Source of the DNA: Thermanaerothrix sp.
Lineage (GTDB): Bacteria; Synergistota; Synergistia; Synergistales; Synergistaceae
Length of the DNA stretch: 32,773 bases
Direction of reading: 5' to 3'
Assembly: GCA_026417795.1 (NCBI GenBank)
Contig: JAOACP010000024.1
Coordinates: 1 to 32,773 of the forward strand
Made by a program: the position numbers and the translations under genes. The notes under the pieces were generated by a model. The model saw nothing but the letters and a program-made list of their open reading frames with translations. It searched no databases and was not told the DNA's origin. Position 1 is the first letter of the stretch. The number at the start of each line of letters is the position of its first letter. This document shows positions 1 through 7,731 of this stretch, piece by piece.

Positions 1-1230
1 AAGGCCAGCAAGCAGGACGTGGAGATGCTGAAGAAGCTGGTGGTGGAGTTCAAGGACGAGCTGGACGCCCTGGGCGTGAAGGTTGACAAGCTCGACAGCC
101 GCGTGGCGGTTCTTGAGAAGGACCTTGGCGGCTGGAGCCTCTCCGGTGAGCTCCGCTTCGACGCCAAGTTCGCCGATGAGGACAGCACCAAGTATGGCTT
201 CGACGGCAAGAACGAGTTCAGCCTGAACAGGTATCGCCTGTGGATCAAGAAGCGGATCAACGAGACCACCACCTTCACCTCCCGTCTTGGCTACAAGCAC
301 GACAGCCAGGGCTACGACAGCGCTAAGTGGGACTACTACTACGTGACCACCAAGCTGCCCTACGATATCACCATGACCGTGGGTTCCCAGAACATCGACT
401 GGGAGGACGAGAGGGGCCTCTATGTGGACAACGAGGCCTTTGTGGGCGACTGGGATCTGAAGGGCTTCCGGTTCCAGAGGAGCTTCGGGATGGTGGACTT
501 CGACTCCTTCGTGGCCCACCAGGATGATGACACTGCCTCCGTGGACGAGTACTTCATGTATGGTGCCCGGATGGACTTCAACTTCAACGAGCAGTTCCGC
601 CTTGGGCTCATGGGGACGTGGTACAGCTATGATTACTCCGAGGCTTCCAGGACGGAGAACCACGGCGTTGACAACGTCTACGGCGCAGACATGGAGTTTA
701 AGTTCAACCCCTCCGTGTCCCTGAAGGGCGCTTACTACAAGCAGAACCTGTGGGAGAAGTCCGCTGTTACCCTTGCCAACGACAGCCCCAAGGCCTACAA
801 GGTGATCGTGGATGCCAAGCAGGATCTTCTGAAGTTCACCAGCCTGTGGCTCGAGTATGCCAAGATCGATGACGCTTTCTACATGACCGGCGACGGTGAT
901 TCCACTGCTTACAGCAATTACGGTGCCGAGGTGCTTAAGAACCGTGGTGCCAAGACCGGCAACGGGGAGACCTCCGTCTTCTTCGCCAGGGCTGATCAGA
1001 AGTGGAGCGACAAGTGGAGCACCTTCCAGCGCTACGTGTTGGCCGATTTCGACGGCACTGGCGTGGATGACACCAAGAACTACACCTTCGGCGTGGCCTA
1101 CAAGCTCAACCCGGCGGTGAAGTTCGAGCTTCTCTACGACAAGGTTGACTATGGTCAGAGCGACCCTGGGGCCAATAAGGAGACCGGTGACGATCACCTG
1201 ATCCGTCTGCGGACCCACGTGGTGTTCTAA
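1..1230 (+). CDS. SLH-type outer-membrane porin, 3' part (5' end outside the window)
   Basis: The frame is open from base 1 with no convincing start inside the window, so this is the C-terminal part of a larger protein. The first 40 or so residues form a heptad-like coiled coil (…LDALGVKVDKLDSRVAVLEKDL). The rest alternates aromatic and charged residues in strand-like stretches (LRFDAKF, YRLWIKK, FTSRLGYKH, FELLYDKVDY) and ends RLRTHVVF, with the terminal Phe typical of outer-membrane β-barrels. In Synergistota, Negativicutes and Deinococcus-Thermus, such proteins carry an N-terminal SLH domain that binds the cell wall, a coiled-coil spacer and a porin barrel. The SLH part would lie upstream and is not visible, so that assignment is inference. 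The likely role is a major outer-membrane pore and envelope tether. A strong terminator follows. The GTG at position 19 is an internal codon, not a start. Confidence 0.8.
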   Translation, partial: KASKQDVEMLKKLVVEFKDELDALGVKVDKLDSRVAVLEKDLGGWSLSGELRFDAKFADEDSTKYGFDGKNEFSLNRYRLWIKKRINETTTFTSRLGYKHDSQGYDSAKWDYYYVTTKLPYDITMTVGSQNIDWEDERGLYVDNEAFVGDWDLKGFRFQRSFGMVDFDSFVAHQDDDTASVDEYFMYGARMDFNFNEQFRLGLMGTWYSYDYSEASRTENHGVDNVYGADMEFKFNPSVSLKGAYYKQNLWEKSAVTLANDSPKAYKVIVDAKQDLLKFTSLWLEYAKIDDAFYMTGDGDSTAYSNYGAEVLKNRGAKTGNGETSVFFARADQKWSDKWSTFQRYVLADFDGTGVDDTKNYTFGVAYKLNPAVKFELLYDKVDYGQSDPGANKETGDDHLIRLRTHVVF

Positions 1231-1248
1231 GCTCTCTAGCTTAGCTCC

Positions 1249-1286
1249 GGGGGATTGGCACATGCCAATCCCCCCTTTTTATTTTT
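1249..1286 (+). terminator. Intrinsic terminator of the porin gene
   Basis: GGGGGATTGGC (1249-1259) pairs perfectly with GCCAATCCCCC (1264-1274) around an ACAT loop. TTTTT, A and TTTTT follow. It lies 19 bases after the stop codon. Confidence 0.93.
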
Positions 1287-1312
1287 ATATTTGCTTTGTC
1301 GTCTTGCACCCC

Positions 1313-1352
1313 AAGGCCCCGGCGGGGGCTTGCCCCCTCCCGCCGGGGCCTT
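1313..1352 (-). terminator. Stem-loop at the 3' end of glnN, probable terminator
   Basis: AAGGCCCCGGCGGG (1313-1326) is fully complementary to 1339-1352, giving a 14-bp GC-rich stem just downstream of the minus-strand glnN stop. No U-tract follows on the minus strand, so it may act as a 3' stabiliser or need Rho rather than being a classical terminator. Confidence 0.55.
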
Positions 1353-1359
1353 ACCTTTC

Positions 1360-3480
1360 TTAGCCCAGGGACAGCAGCTGCCGGTAAGTGGGATAAATCC
1401 AGGCCTCCCCGGGGCACAGCTCCTCCCCCAGGTCCGCCGCCCGCCTCAGCCGCTCCATGGCCTCAACGCAGCCTTCCGCGGCCCTGCAGGCCTCAAGGGG
1501 GTCTTCCTTTGATGCTGTCTCCTTTAGCTTTGAGAGGGCCCCCTCAAGCTCCTTAAGCCCTTCGCTCACCCTAAGCCTTGCCTCCCATAGCCCCTTTAGA
1601 AGCCATGAGCCGGACCCTGCGGGATCCCAAAGGCCGAACGCCTTCGCCGCCTGAAGCGCCGCCCCTTCGTCCCTCACCGCCTTGCCTAAGGCGGGAAGTA
1701 TCCCCTCCAGCACCATGTTCCTCATGACCCCCATCTCGATCTCCGTCCACTTGGCGTGCTGCTCCAGCCTGGTCTCGAATAGTATCCGGCACTCCCTCTC
1801 CCTCATGACCCCAAGGCGGCTCAGCAGTGCCGCGTTCTCCGGCGCCACCAGCCTCTCCAGGGCCTCCGACGGTCGCCGGGCCACCGCGAGCCCCCTCCTG
1901 CGGGCCTCCTGTTCCCACTCGGGGCTGTAGCAGTTCCCCTCGAACATGACCCCCCTGGACCGCCGCACCGCTTCCCGCACCGCCTCCAGCGCCGCATCCC
2001 GGGGCTCCATGCCCGAGGCAATCCGGGACTCCATCCGGTCCCCTATCCACTCAAGCCCCATGGCCCAGGCAGAGGCCAGCATGGTCAAGGGCCCCGCTAT
2101 GGACTGGGATGACCCGGGGGACCTAAACTCCAGCTTGTTCCCCGTGAAGGCTATGGGGGCGGTCCTGTTCCGGTCCGTGTTGTCCGCCCTTATGGACGGG
2201 AGCCGGTTCAGCCCAAGGTCCATGGGCCTCTTCCCCTCCAGGGCCTCCAGCTCCTCGTCTATCCGGTCCAGCACCCGGGTTATGACCTCTCCAAGGTATA
2301 TGCTCATTATCACCGGCGGGGCCTCGCTTCCCCCAAGGCGGTGCACGTTCCCTGGGCACGCCGTGGAGGCCCGAAGCAGCCCCCCGTGCTCCCAAAGCCC
2401 CAGAACGAAGGCCGCAAGGTACGTTAGGAACTGCACGTTCCGCCTTGGGTTCTGGGAGGGGGACAGGAGGTTCCGGCCCTCACTGTCCATGAGGGAGAAG
2501 TTCACGTGCTTGCCGCTGCCGTTGAGCCCAGCGAAGGGCTTCTCGTGCAGCAGAAGTCTTAACCCGTGCCGGTGCGCAAGGCGCCGCATGGTGAGCATCA
2601 TCATCTGGTTCTGGTCGCACGCCAGGTTGGCCTCGCAGTGCTGGGGGGCGAACTCGTACTGGCAGGGCGCCACCTCGTTGTGCCGGGTCTTCACCGCCAC
2701 CCCAAGCCGCAGGAGCTCCTCCTCCACCTCCTCCATGTACGAGAGCACCCGGTGGTGGATGGAGCCGAAGTAGTGATCCTCCATCTGCTGCCCCTTCGGC
2801 GGCTCCGCTCCGAAGAGGGTCCTGCCGCAGTGCAGTATGTCGGGCCTCCTGCGGGCCCGCTCGGCGTCGATGAGGAAGAACTCCTGCTCCGCCCCGCAGG
2901 TCATCTTTATCCACCGGACCCCCCGGTTGCCGAAGAGCCGGGATATCCTAAGGGCCCGCTGCTCCAGGGCGCTTAGGGCCTTTAATAGGGGGGTCTTCAT
3001 GTCCAGCGGCGTGCCGTCGAAGGCTATGAACACCGAGGGCACGCACAAGGTCCCCCCCCGCTCGGTGGCCACCAGAAAGGCGGGGCTAGTGGGGTCCCAG
3101 GCGGTGTACCCCCGGGCCTCAAAGGTGCTCCTCACGCTCCCGCAGGGAAAGCTTGACGCGTCGGGCTCCCCCTGGATCAGCTCCACCGCCGAGAAGGCCT
3201 CCAGGGGGGTGCCGTCGCTGTCCACCGTGAGGAACGCCATGTGCTTCTCCGCGGTCATCTCGTTCCTAGGGTGGAACCAGTGGGCGTAGTGGGTGGCCCC
3301 CTTGGACACCGCCCACTCCTTCATGGCGGAGGCTATGACCCCAGCCAGCGCCTCGTCCATCCGGCCGGTGCCCTCCATAACCTCCAACAGCTGGGCGTAC
3401 ACCTCCCGGGGCAGCCGCTCCCTCATGGCCCGGCGGTCGAAGACGTTTTCCCCGAACAACGATGTGCCTTTCCTGCCCAA
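1360..3480 (-). CDS. glnN: Glutamine synthetase type III (GlnN)
   Basis: ATP-dependent ligation of ammonia to glutamate in the cytoplasm. The protein is about 706 residues, the size of GSIII (about 700) rather than GSI/GSII (about 350-470). GSIII signatures run in order: WFHPRNEMTAEKH near residue 70, GAEQEFFLID near 200, KTRHNEVAPCQYE near 265, LACDQNQM, the GSGKHVNFS segment near 320 and the DNTDRNRTAP/KLEFR block near 440. I place the start at TTG 3480, because AGAGGTGAT, almost a full anti-SD match, lies six bases before it. The GTG at 3489 lies inside that SD. The gene is monocistronic, flanked by the porin terminator and a divergent DUF72 gene. In an amino-acid fermenter it would assimilate ammonia or tune glutamine levels. 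No PII or GlnR gene is nearby. Confidence 0.96.
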   Translation of the reverse strand: MGRKGTSLFGENVFDRRAMRERLPREVYAQLLEVMEGTGRMDEALAGVIASAMKEWAVSKGATHYAHWFHPRNEMTAEKHMAFLTVDSDGTPLEAFSAVELIQGEPDASSFPCGSVRSTFEARGYTAWDPTSPAFLVATERGGTLCVPSVFIAFDGTPLDMKTPLLKALSALEQRALRISRLFGNRGVRWIKMTCGAEQEFFLIDAERARRRPDILHCGRTLFGAEPPKGQQMEDHYFGSIHHRVLSYMEEVEEELLRLGVAVKTRHNEVAPCQYEFAPQHCEANLACDQNQMMMLTMRRLAHRHGLRLLLHEKPFAGLNGSGKHVNFSLMDSEGRNLLSPSQNPRRNVQFLTYLAAFVLGLWEHGGLLRASTACPGNVHRLGGSEAPPVIMSIYLGEVITRVLDRIDEELEALEGKRPMDLGLNRLPSIRADNTDRNRTAPIAFTGNKLEFRSPGSSQSIAGPLTMLASAWAMGLEWIGDRMESRIASGMEPRDAALEAVREAVRRSRGVMFEGNCYSPEWEQEARRRGLAVARRPSEALERLVAPENAALLSRLGVMRERECRILFETRLEQHAKWTEIEMGVMRNMVLEGILPALGKAVRDEGAALQAAKAFGLWDPAGSGSWLLKGLWEARLRVSEGLKELEGALSKLKETASKEDPLEACRAAEGCVEAMERLRRAADLGEELCPGEAWIYPTYRQLLSLG

Positions 3481-3512
3481 ATAAATCACCTCTTTCGGCT
3501 AAAATATGGCTA

Positions 3513-3541
3513 TTTGTAGCATCTTGTCCGGAATTAAGCAA
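3513..3541 (-). promoter_or_regulatory. Candidate sigma-70 promoter of glnN
   Basis: On the minus strand TTGCTT (3541-3536), a 17-base spacer, then TACAAA (3518-3513). Both boxes are imperfect, but the spacing is ideal and the position lies upstream of the glnN SD. Confidence 0.35.
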
Positions 3542-3604
3542 GCTGAATGGCTGATTTAATTGTTTACGCTGAAGATTCTCCGCATGGGGCAGGGCGGCCC
3601 CCTG

Positions 3605-3613
3605 TGGTAAAAT
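3605..3613 (+). promoter_or_regulatory. Extended -10 promoter of the DUF72 gene
   Basis: TGGTAAAAT is a TGn-TAAAAT extended -10 element about 40 bases before the start codon. I see no good -35 box at the right distance. Similar TGn elements precede queD and the gene at 16655. Confidence 0.45.
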
Positions 3614-3654
3614 CCTTACTTAAAGAAAAAGAATCCTTAAGGGAGGTGTCCTTG

Positions 3655-4521
3655 ATGGAGCTCCGGGTGGGCCTTTGTTCCTTCAAGGGGCTTAACCGCC
3701 GCCAGCGGGCCCGGGCCCTTTCGGAGCCCTTCTCGGCCCTTGAGATGGGCTCCTCCTTCTACGCCGCGCCATCGCCGGAGCAGGTTTTCCGCTGGGCCGC
3801 GGAGCTGCCCAAGGGATTCCTCCTTGGCGTCAAGGCCTTGGGGCTTTTTACCTTCCACCCGGTGCGCCCCTCATCCCTCCCCGGCTGGGCAAGGCCCCCC
3901 GGCGCTACGGAGGCGGTGATGCGCCACATGGTACACCCCAAGGTAAGGCGGGCCCTGTACCGCTGGTTCCTGGAGAGGCTGGAGCCCTTGCGGGAGACCG
4001 GGAAGCTTGGGTACCTGCTCTTCCAGTTCCACCCATCCTTCGCCCCCTCCGAAGAGGCCCTTGGGTACCTTAAGGCGGTGCGGGACATGTCCCCCTCCTG
4101 GCCCCTGGTGGTGGAGGTGCGGAACCTGCTTTGGCTTAAAGAGCCCTGGCTTGGCCCCCTCACAAATACCCTGAAGGACCAGAACGCCGCCTTCGTGGGA
4201 TTCGACGCCCCCTGGGCCCCAAAGGAACCCTTTTGGCCTAAAACCGCCAGCTGGGGCGCCGTGGCCAGGTTCCACGGCAGGGGCGGCGCTGGTGGCTCGT
4301 CCCCCACGCCTTCCCCCGACGTACGGGGGGACTACCTCTACGCGCCTGAGGACCTAAGGCCCTGGAGGGAACGGGCCCTGCTCCATAGCTCCCAGGGGGG
4401 CAGGGTGTTCCTCATGTTCTGCAACTGCGTTCATGACAACGCCATGAGGTCCGCATCCCTCATGGCATCCCTGCTGGGCCTTAAAGACCCCGACTCCCGC
4501 CAGCGGGAGCTCGGCATTTGA
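3655..4521 (+). CDS. DUF72 (YecE-like) family protein
   Basis: The protein is 288 residues, normal for the family, which has a TIM-barrel fold and no firmly established biochemical role. It begins MELRVGLCSFKG, has the SSFYAAPS stretch around residue 40 where other members carry a conserved aromatic motif, then GVKALGLFTFHP, LLFQFHPSF and VEVRN. The end (LMFCNCVHDNAM) matches the family's conserved C-terminal YFNN-like region only loosely. I chose ATG 3655 because GGGAGGTG (3641-3648) sits at proper distance. The reading frame is open back to 3547, but there is no SD there. It is transcribed away from glnN and is separated from queD by a promoter and a structured leader, so it is probably its own unit. 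Confidence 0.82.
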   Translation: MELRVGLCSFKGLNRRQRARALSEPFSALEMGSSFYAAPSPEQVFRWAAELPKGFLLGVKALGLFTFHPVRPSSLPGWARPPGATEAVMRHMVHPKVRRALYRWFLERLEPLRETGKLGYLLFQFHPSFAPSEEALGYLKAVRDMSPSWPLVVEVRNLLWLKEPWLGPLTNTLKDQNAAFVGFDAPWAPKEPFWPKTASWGAVARFHGRGGAGGSSPTPSPDVRGDYLYAPEDLRPWRERALLHSSQGGRVFLMFCNCVHDNAMRSASLMASLLGLKDPDSRQRELGI

Positions 4522-4536
4522 CCCCCCGGCGGGGGA

Positions 4537-4545
4537 TGTTAAAAT
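4537..4545 (+). promoter_or_regulatory. Extended -10 promoter of the queD-folE2 operon
   Basis: TGTTAAAAT is a TGn-TAAAAT extended -10 element 16 bases after the DUF72 stop codon. It predicts a transcript start near 4552, just at the base of the stem-loop leader at 4554. Confidence 0.5.
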
Positions 4546-4553
4546 AAAAGGAA

Positions 4554-4660
4554 AAGGCACCCGGCCCACAGGGGAGGGCAAGGGCGTTCTTAGGGCCCTC
4601 GGCGCCCCTTGAAAGCCCAGGCTGGCCGGGGCCATTTAAACCGTGCCTTCGGAAAGGAAG
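4554..4660 (+). promoter_or_regulatory. Structured 5' leader of queD, possible riboswitch
   Basis: Nested complementary arms are visible: AAGGCAC (4554-4560) with GTGCCTT (4643-4649), CCGGCC (4561-4566) with GGCCGG (4624-4629), GGGC (4576-4579) with GCCC (4615-4618), and GGGCG (4582-4586) with CGCCC (4603-4607). The CCTT at 4646-4649 can instead pair with AAGG (4654-4657) in the queD SD. The outer stem and SD sequestration would therefore exclude each other. I cannot match it to the preQ1-I, preQ1-II, THF or Moco consensus by eye. GC-rich sequence folds easily, so this stays a candidate. Confidence 0.4.
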
Positions 4661-4667
4661 AAACCCC

Positions 4668-5033
4668 ATGATCCTCAAACGTTCCTTCTCCTTCGACGCC
4701 GCCCACCACCTGCCCCGATACAAGGGCCGCTGCGAGGCCCTCCACGGCCACACCTACCGCTTCACCGTGGCCCTTGAGGGTTCCCCGGACCACGAGGGCG
4801 TGGTGATGGACTTCACGGAGCTTAAATCCCGCGTCAGGGACCTGGTCCTGTCGAAGCTGGACCACACCTGTCTCAACGACCTTCTGGAGCAGCCCACGGC
4901 GGAGAACATAGCCCGGTGGATCTTCAATGCCCTGGATGAGCCCCTTGGGGCCCCAAATCGGCGCCTTGCCTGGGTGGAGGTCTTCGAGGGCCCCGAGAGC
5001 TCCGCGCTCTTCAGCAGGGAGGACCTTCGGTGA
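4668..5033 (+). CDS. queD: 6-carboxy-5,6,7,8-tetrahydropterin synthase (QueD)
   Basis: QueD converts dihydroneopterin triphosphate to 6-carboxytetrahydropterin, the second step towards 7-deazaguanines such as preQ0 and queuosine. The 121-residue protein has the family features in order: FDAAHHL with zinc ligand His13, CEALHGHTY with catalytic Cys22 and zinc ligands His26 and His28, DFTELK, LDHTCLND, PTAENIA and the EGPESSA end with the conserved Glu. The SD GGAAAGGAAG precedes ATG 4668. The stop overlaps the folE2 start by four bases (GTGA). It shares an operon with folE2, which makes its substrate. queC, queE and queF are not in the window. The eukaryotic-type PTPS activity is less likely, because the Cys-Glu-x-Leu-His-Gly-His arrangement and the folE2 partner fit QueD. 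Confidence 0.93.
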   Translation: MILKRSFSFDAAHHLPRYKGRCEALHGHTYRFTVALEGSPDHEGVVMDFTELKSRVRDLVLSKLDHTCLNDLLEQPTAENIARWIFNALDEPLGAPNRRLAWVEVFEGPESSALFSREDLR

Positions 5034-5809
5034 GGGACCTGCAGTCCGAAATAGACCACCGGGGCGTCCCCATAGAGCGGGTGGGCATAAGGGGACTCAC
5101 CCGCCCCATGACGGTCATCTCAAAGGATGCCTCACCGGTGCCCACCATAGGCTCCTTCTCGCTGTTCACGGACCTTCCGACGCACCTAAGGGGCACCCAC
5201 ATGAGCCGCCTGGCGGAGCTGGCCTCCTCCTGGGATGGCCCGGTGCCGTGCCCCAAGTCAGCGGAGGAGTTCCTCCGCTCACTTCTTCGGTCCCTCGACG
5301 CCCGAAGGGCTGAGATGAAGGTAAAGTTCCCCTACTTCGTGCCCAAACGGTCCCCCGTGACCAACCTGCCGGGGGTCCTTGAGGTTAAGGCGTCCCTTAA
5401 GGCGGAGCTTGACCTTAAGAAGGACCGTAAGGGGGTTGACTTCTTCCTCTCCGTCACGACGCCGGTGCTCACCCTGTGCCCCTGCTCCCGGGAGATATCC
5501 CGGTTCGGGGCCCACAACCAGCGGGCGTCGGTGAGGATAAGGGTGCGCTCAAAGGAGATGATCTGGATAGAGGAGCTGGCGGAGCTGGCGGAACGGAACG
5601 CCTCATCCCCCCTTTACCCGGTGCTTAAGCGCCGGGACGAGCAGTTCGTCACCGAGAGCTCCTACGGCAGGCCCCGCTTCGTGGAGGACCTGGCCAGGGA
5701 CTGCGCCCTGGAGCTCAAGGAAGACCCAAGGGTGCGGGGCTTCAACGTAAAGGTCACCAGCTTCGAGAGCATACACCGGCACGACGCGGTGGCGGAGGTG
5801 GTAGGATGA
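5030..5809 (+). CDS. folE2: GTP cyclohydrolase IB (FolE2)
   Basis: FolE2 opens GTP to 7,8-dihydroneopterin triphosphate, the shared precursor for folate and queuosine. It is the type IB enzyme (COG1469), unrelated in sequence to FolE. The 259-residue protein carries LCPCSREIS at 149-157, whose first Cys (Cys150) matches the catalytic/metal Cys of characterised FolE2. GAHNQRA follows with His162, then the C-terminal ESIHRHDA block with the metal-binding Glu. The N-terminal GIRGLTRP also fits the family. The start is GTG 5030, overlapping the queD stop, with GGGAGG at 5018-5023. The 3' end overlaps the next gene by four bases (ATGA). Type IB enzymes can use metals other than zinc and are often zinc-repressed, but no Zur site is evident here. 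Confidence 0.95.
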   Translation: MRDLQSEIDHRGVPIERVGIRGLTRPMTVISKDASPVPTIGSFSLFTDLPTHLRGTHMSRLAELASSWDGPVPCPKSAEEFLRSLLRSLDARRAEMKVKFPYFVPKRSPVTNLPGVLEVKASLKAELDLKKDRKGVDFFLSVTTPVLTLCPCSREISRFGAHNQRASVRIRVRSKEMIWIEELAELAERNASSPLYPVLKRRDEQFVTESSYGRPRFVEDLARDCALELKEDPRVRGFNVKVTSFESIHRHDAVAEVVG

Positions 5810-7038
5810 AGGACCTTAAGGCCCAGGGTACCGGGGGGAACTCCATTCAAAGAAGGCCCAGGGTCTTCCTGAAGCCCCAGGGGCAGGAGGCCTTGAAGAA
5901 GGGGCATCCCTGGATATACAGGGGCGCCGTGGCGGACGTTGAGGCCCAGGCGGGGGACGCGGTGGACCTGGTGTACCGCGGCAAGGTGGTGGGCCTTGGG
6001 CTCTACGGGACGTCGGACATCGCCGTGAGGGTCCTCTCGTTCCGGGAGGAACCGGACCTCTGGGGCCTTTTGGGGCAGCGCCTTAAGAGCGCCCTTTCCT
6101 TGAGGGCCAGGACCATGAAGCGCCACCGGGCGCTTAGGCTCATCCACGGGGAGTCCGACGGGCTTCCCGCCGTGGTGGCGGACCTTTACGGCTCCACCCT
6201 GGTGCTGCAGCTGTCCCACCCCGCGTGGATTAAGCGGATAGGAACCTTGGCCAAGGCCCTCCTGGAGGCGTCGGAGGAGCACCATTTCCCGGTGGAGAAC
6301 CTGGTGTTGAAGAACACCGGGAAGCACCTGGGCAAGGAGGGCCTCGAGGAGGAGATCCGGCCCATTTTGGGGGCTATGCCGGTGGATCTTGCGGTGCCCT
6401 TCGGCCGGGTCCTTCAAAAGGTGGACGTGGAAGAGGGGCAGAAGACCGGCCTGTACCTGGACACCCGTTTTTGGGCCTTCAGCCTTGCCAAGCTTCCCCT
6501 GGAGGGGGCCTCGGTGCTGGACGCCTTCTCCTACCAGGGGCACCTGTCCCTTCACTGCCTGCTGGAAGGGGCCTCCCGGGCGGTGATGCTGGAGCAGTCC
6601 CAGGGGGCCATAGACCGGGCCCTATGGGCCGCCGGGAACCTGGGCCTTAAAGACCGGGTGGAGGCCTTAAGCGGCAACGCCTTTGACCAGATGAGGCGCC
6701 TTGAGGCCTCAAACGCCAGCTTCCGGGTGGTGGCGGTGGACCCGCCCCCCTTCGCCCCCTCCAAGAAGCAGCTTCATGGGGCCTTGAGGGGCTACAAGGA
6801 GCTTTTGGTGAGGGCCTTCAACCTGACGGAACCCGGCGGGTTCGTGCTCTTTGGATCCTGCAGCCACGCGGTCTCCCAGGGGGACCTCACCGCCCTTGTC
6901 TTTGAGGCCGCCTCCGACCGGGGGGCGGAGATAAGGATCCTGGAGAGGCTCTGCCAGCCGCCGGACCATCCGGTGAACCCAAGGGTGCCCCAGGGGGAGT
7001 ACCTGAAGGGAATGATCATGGAGGTGGAGAAGAAGTGA
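5806..7038 (+). CDS. Class I SAM-dependent rRNA methyltransferase, RlmI-like (COG1092)
   Basis: The 410-residue protein has an N-terminal PUA-like RNA-binding domain (about residues 20-95, starting RVFLKPQGQEALKKGHPWIYRGAV), a central linker domain and a C-terminal Rossmann methyltransferase. The EGQKTGLYLDTR motif, the SAM-binding segment VLDAFSYQGHLSLH near 230 and the catalytic VDPPPFAPSK near 310 are typical of RlmI/RlmK-type 23S rRNA m5C methyltransferases. The likely role is methylation of 23S rRNA, but the exact base (C1962 in E. coli) cannot be deduced. A second ATGA overlap joins it to folE2, and it overlaps the next gene by four bases. The motif I segment reads FSYQGHLSLH where many relatives have FCYTGGFS, a mild divergence. 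Confidence 0.87.
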   Translation: MKDLKAQGTGGNSIQRRPRVFLKPQGQEALKKGHPWIYRGAVADVEAQAGDAVDLVYRGKVVGLGLYGTSDIAVRVLSFREEPDLWGLLGQRLKSALSLRARTMKRHRALRLIHGESDGLPAVVADLYGSTLVLQLSHPAWIKRIGTLAKALLEASEEHHFPVENLVLKNTGKHLGKEGLEEEIRPILGAMPVDLAVPFGRVLQKVDVEEGQKTGLYLDTRFWAFSLAKLPLEGASVLDAFSYQGHLSLHCLLEGASRAVMLEQSQGAIDRALWAAGNLGLKDRVEALSGNAFDQMRRLEASNASFRVVAVDPPPFAPSKKQLHGALRGYKELLVRAFNLTEPGGFVLFGSCSHAVSQGDLTALVFEAASDRGAEIRILERLCQPPDHPVNPRVPQGEYLKGMIMEVEKK

Positions 7039-7721
7039 AAACCCAAGCATCCCTCCCGATGCCCGGCGTCGTGGAGGCGGCCATATTCGACTTTGACATG
7101 ACCCTGGTGGACTCAAGCCACGCGGTGACCCAGTGCCTCAACCTCTTAGCCCGCGACGAGGGGCTTGATCCCGTGACCTGGGATGAGCTCATGGCCACCA
7201 TAGGGCTTCCCTTCGAGGAGTCCCTTCTTAGGCTTTTCGGCCGCTTCGACCCCTCCTGGCCTGTGAAGTACCGGGAGCGCTACCGGCAGAAGGAGCACTC
7301 CATGATACGCCCCATCCCCGGCGCCCTTGAGGCCCTTAGGGAGCTTAGGTCCATGGGGCTTAAGATCGGATTGGTGTCCAACAGGAACATGCTCTCCCTG
7401 GCGGCGGAGCGGCTGGGGGTGGCGGAGCTGGCGGACGTGATGGTGGGGCTTGAGGCGGGGCTTCCGCCTAAGCCGGAGCCGCACATGTTAAACCACGCCA
7501 TGCAGGAGCTCCGGGTGAGCCCACAAAGGGCGGTGTACGTGGGGGATACCGGGTCAGACGTGCTTTGCGCCCTGAACGCCCGGGTGGCCCCCGTTGGGGT
7601 CGCCACGGGGCCCCTGGGCCAAGAAGAGCTCAAGGCCCTTGGGGCTTCCATGGCCCTTGACTCCGTGGCGGAGCTTCCGGCCCTCTTAAGGCCGCTGGTG
7701 AAGGTTGCGGCAGCCCTCTAG
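7035..7721 (+). CDS. HAD-superfamily phosphatase, Gph/PGP-like
   Basis: The 228-residue hydrolase has the HAD motifs in order: nucleophile DFDMT at 19-23 (Asp19 and Asp21), a helical cap, GLVSNR with the motif II Ser near 113, PPKPEP with the motif III Lys, and YVGDTGSDV with the metal-binding Asp pair. The family includes phosphoglycolate phosphatases and β-phosphoglucomutase-like enzymes, and substrate cannot be predicted from sequence. The start is GTG 7035, which overlaps the upstream stop by four bases, with GGAGGTGGAG as SD. It lies in the middle of the queD operon, which might suggest housekeeping of phosphorylated side products, but this is speculation. Confidence 0.85.
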   Translation: MKTQASLPMPGVVEAAIFDFDMTLVDSSHAVTQCLNLLARDEGLDPVTWDELMATIGLPFEESLLRLFGRFDPSWPVKYRERYRQKEHSMIRPIPGALEALRELRSMGLKIGLVSNRNMLSLAAERLGVAELADVMVGLEAGLPPKPEPHMLNHAMQELRVSPQRAVYVGDTGSDVLCALNARVAPVGVATGPLGQEELKALGASMALDSVAELPALLRPLVKVAAAL

Positions 7722-7731
7722 GGACAAAGGC

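Noticed and set aside
1946-2773. 275-codon plus-strand frame inside glnN
   Set aside because: The sense strand is a confident GSIII gene. The product is Ser/Arg-rich without a recognisable domain.
5662-6555. 297-codon minus-strand frame over folE2 and the methyltransferase gene
   Set aside because: It is antisense to two confident genes, Gln/Pro/His-rich, and has no family motifs.
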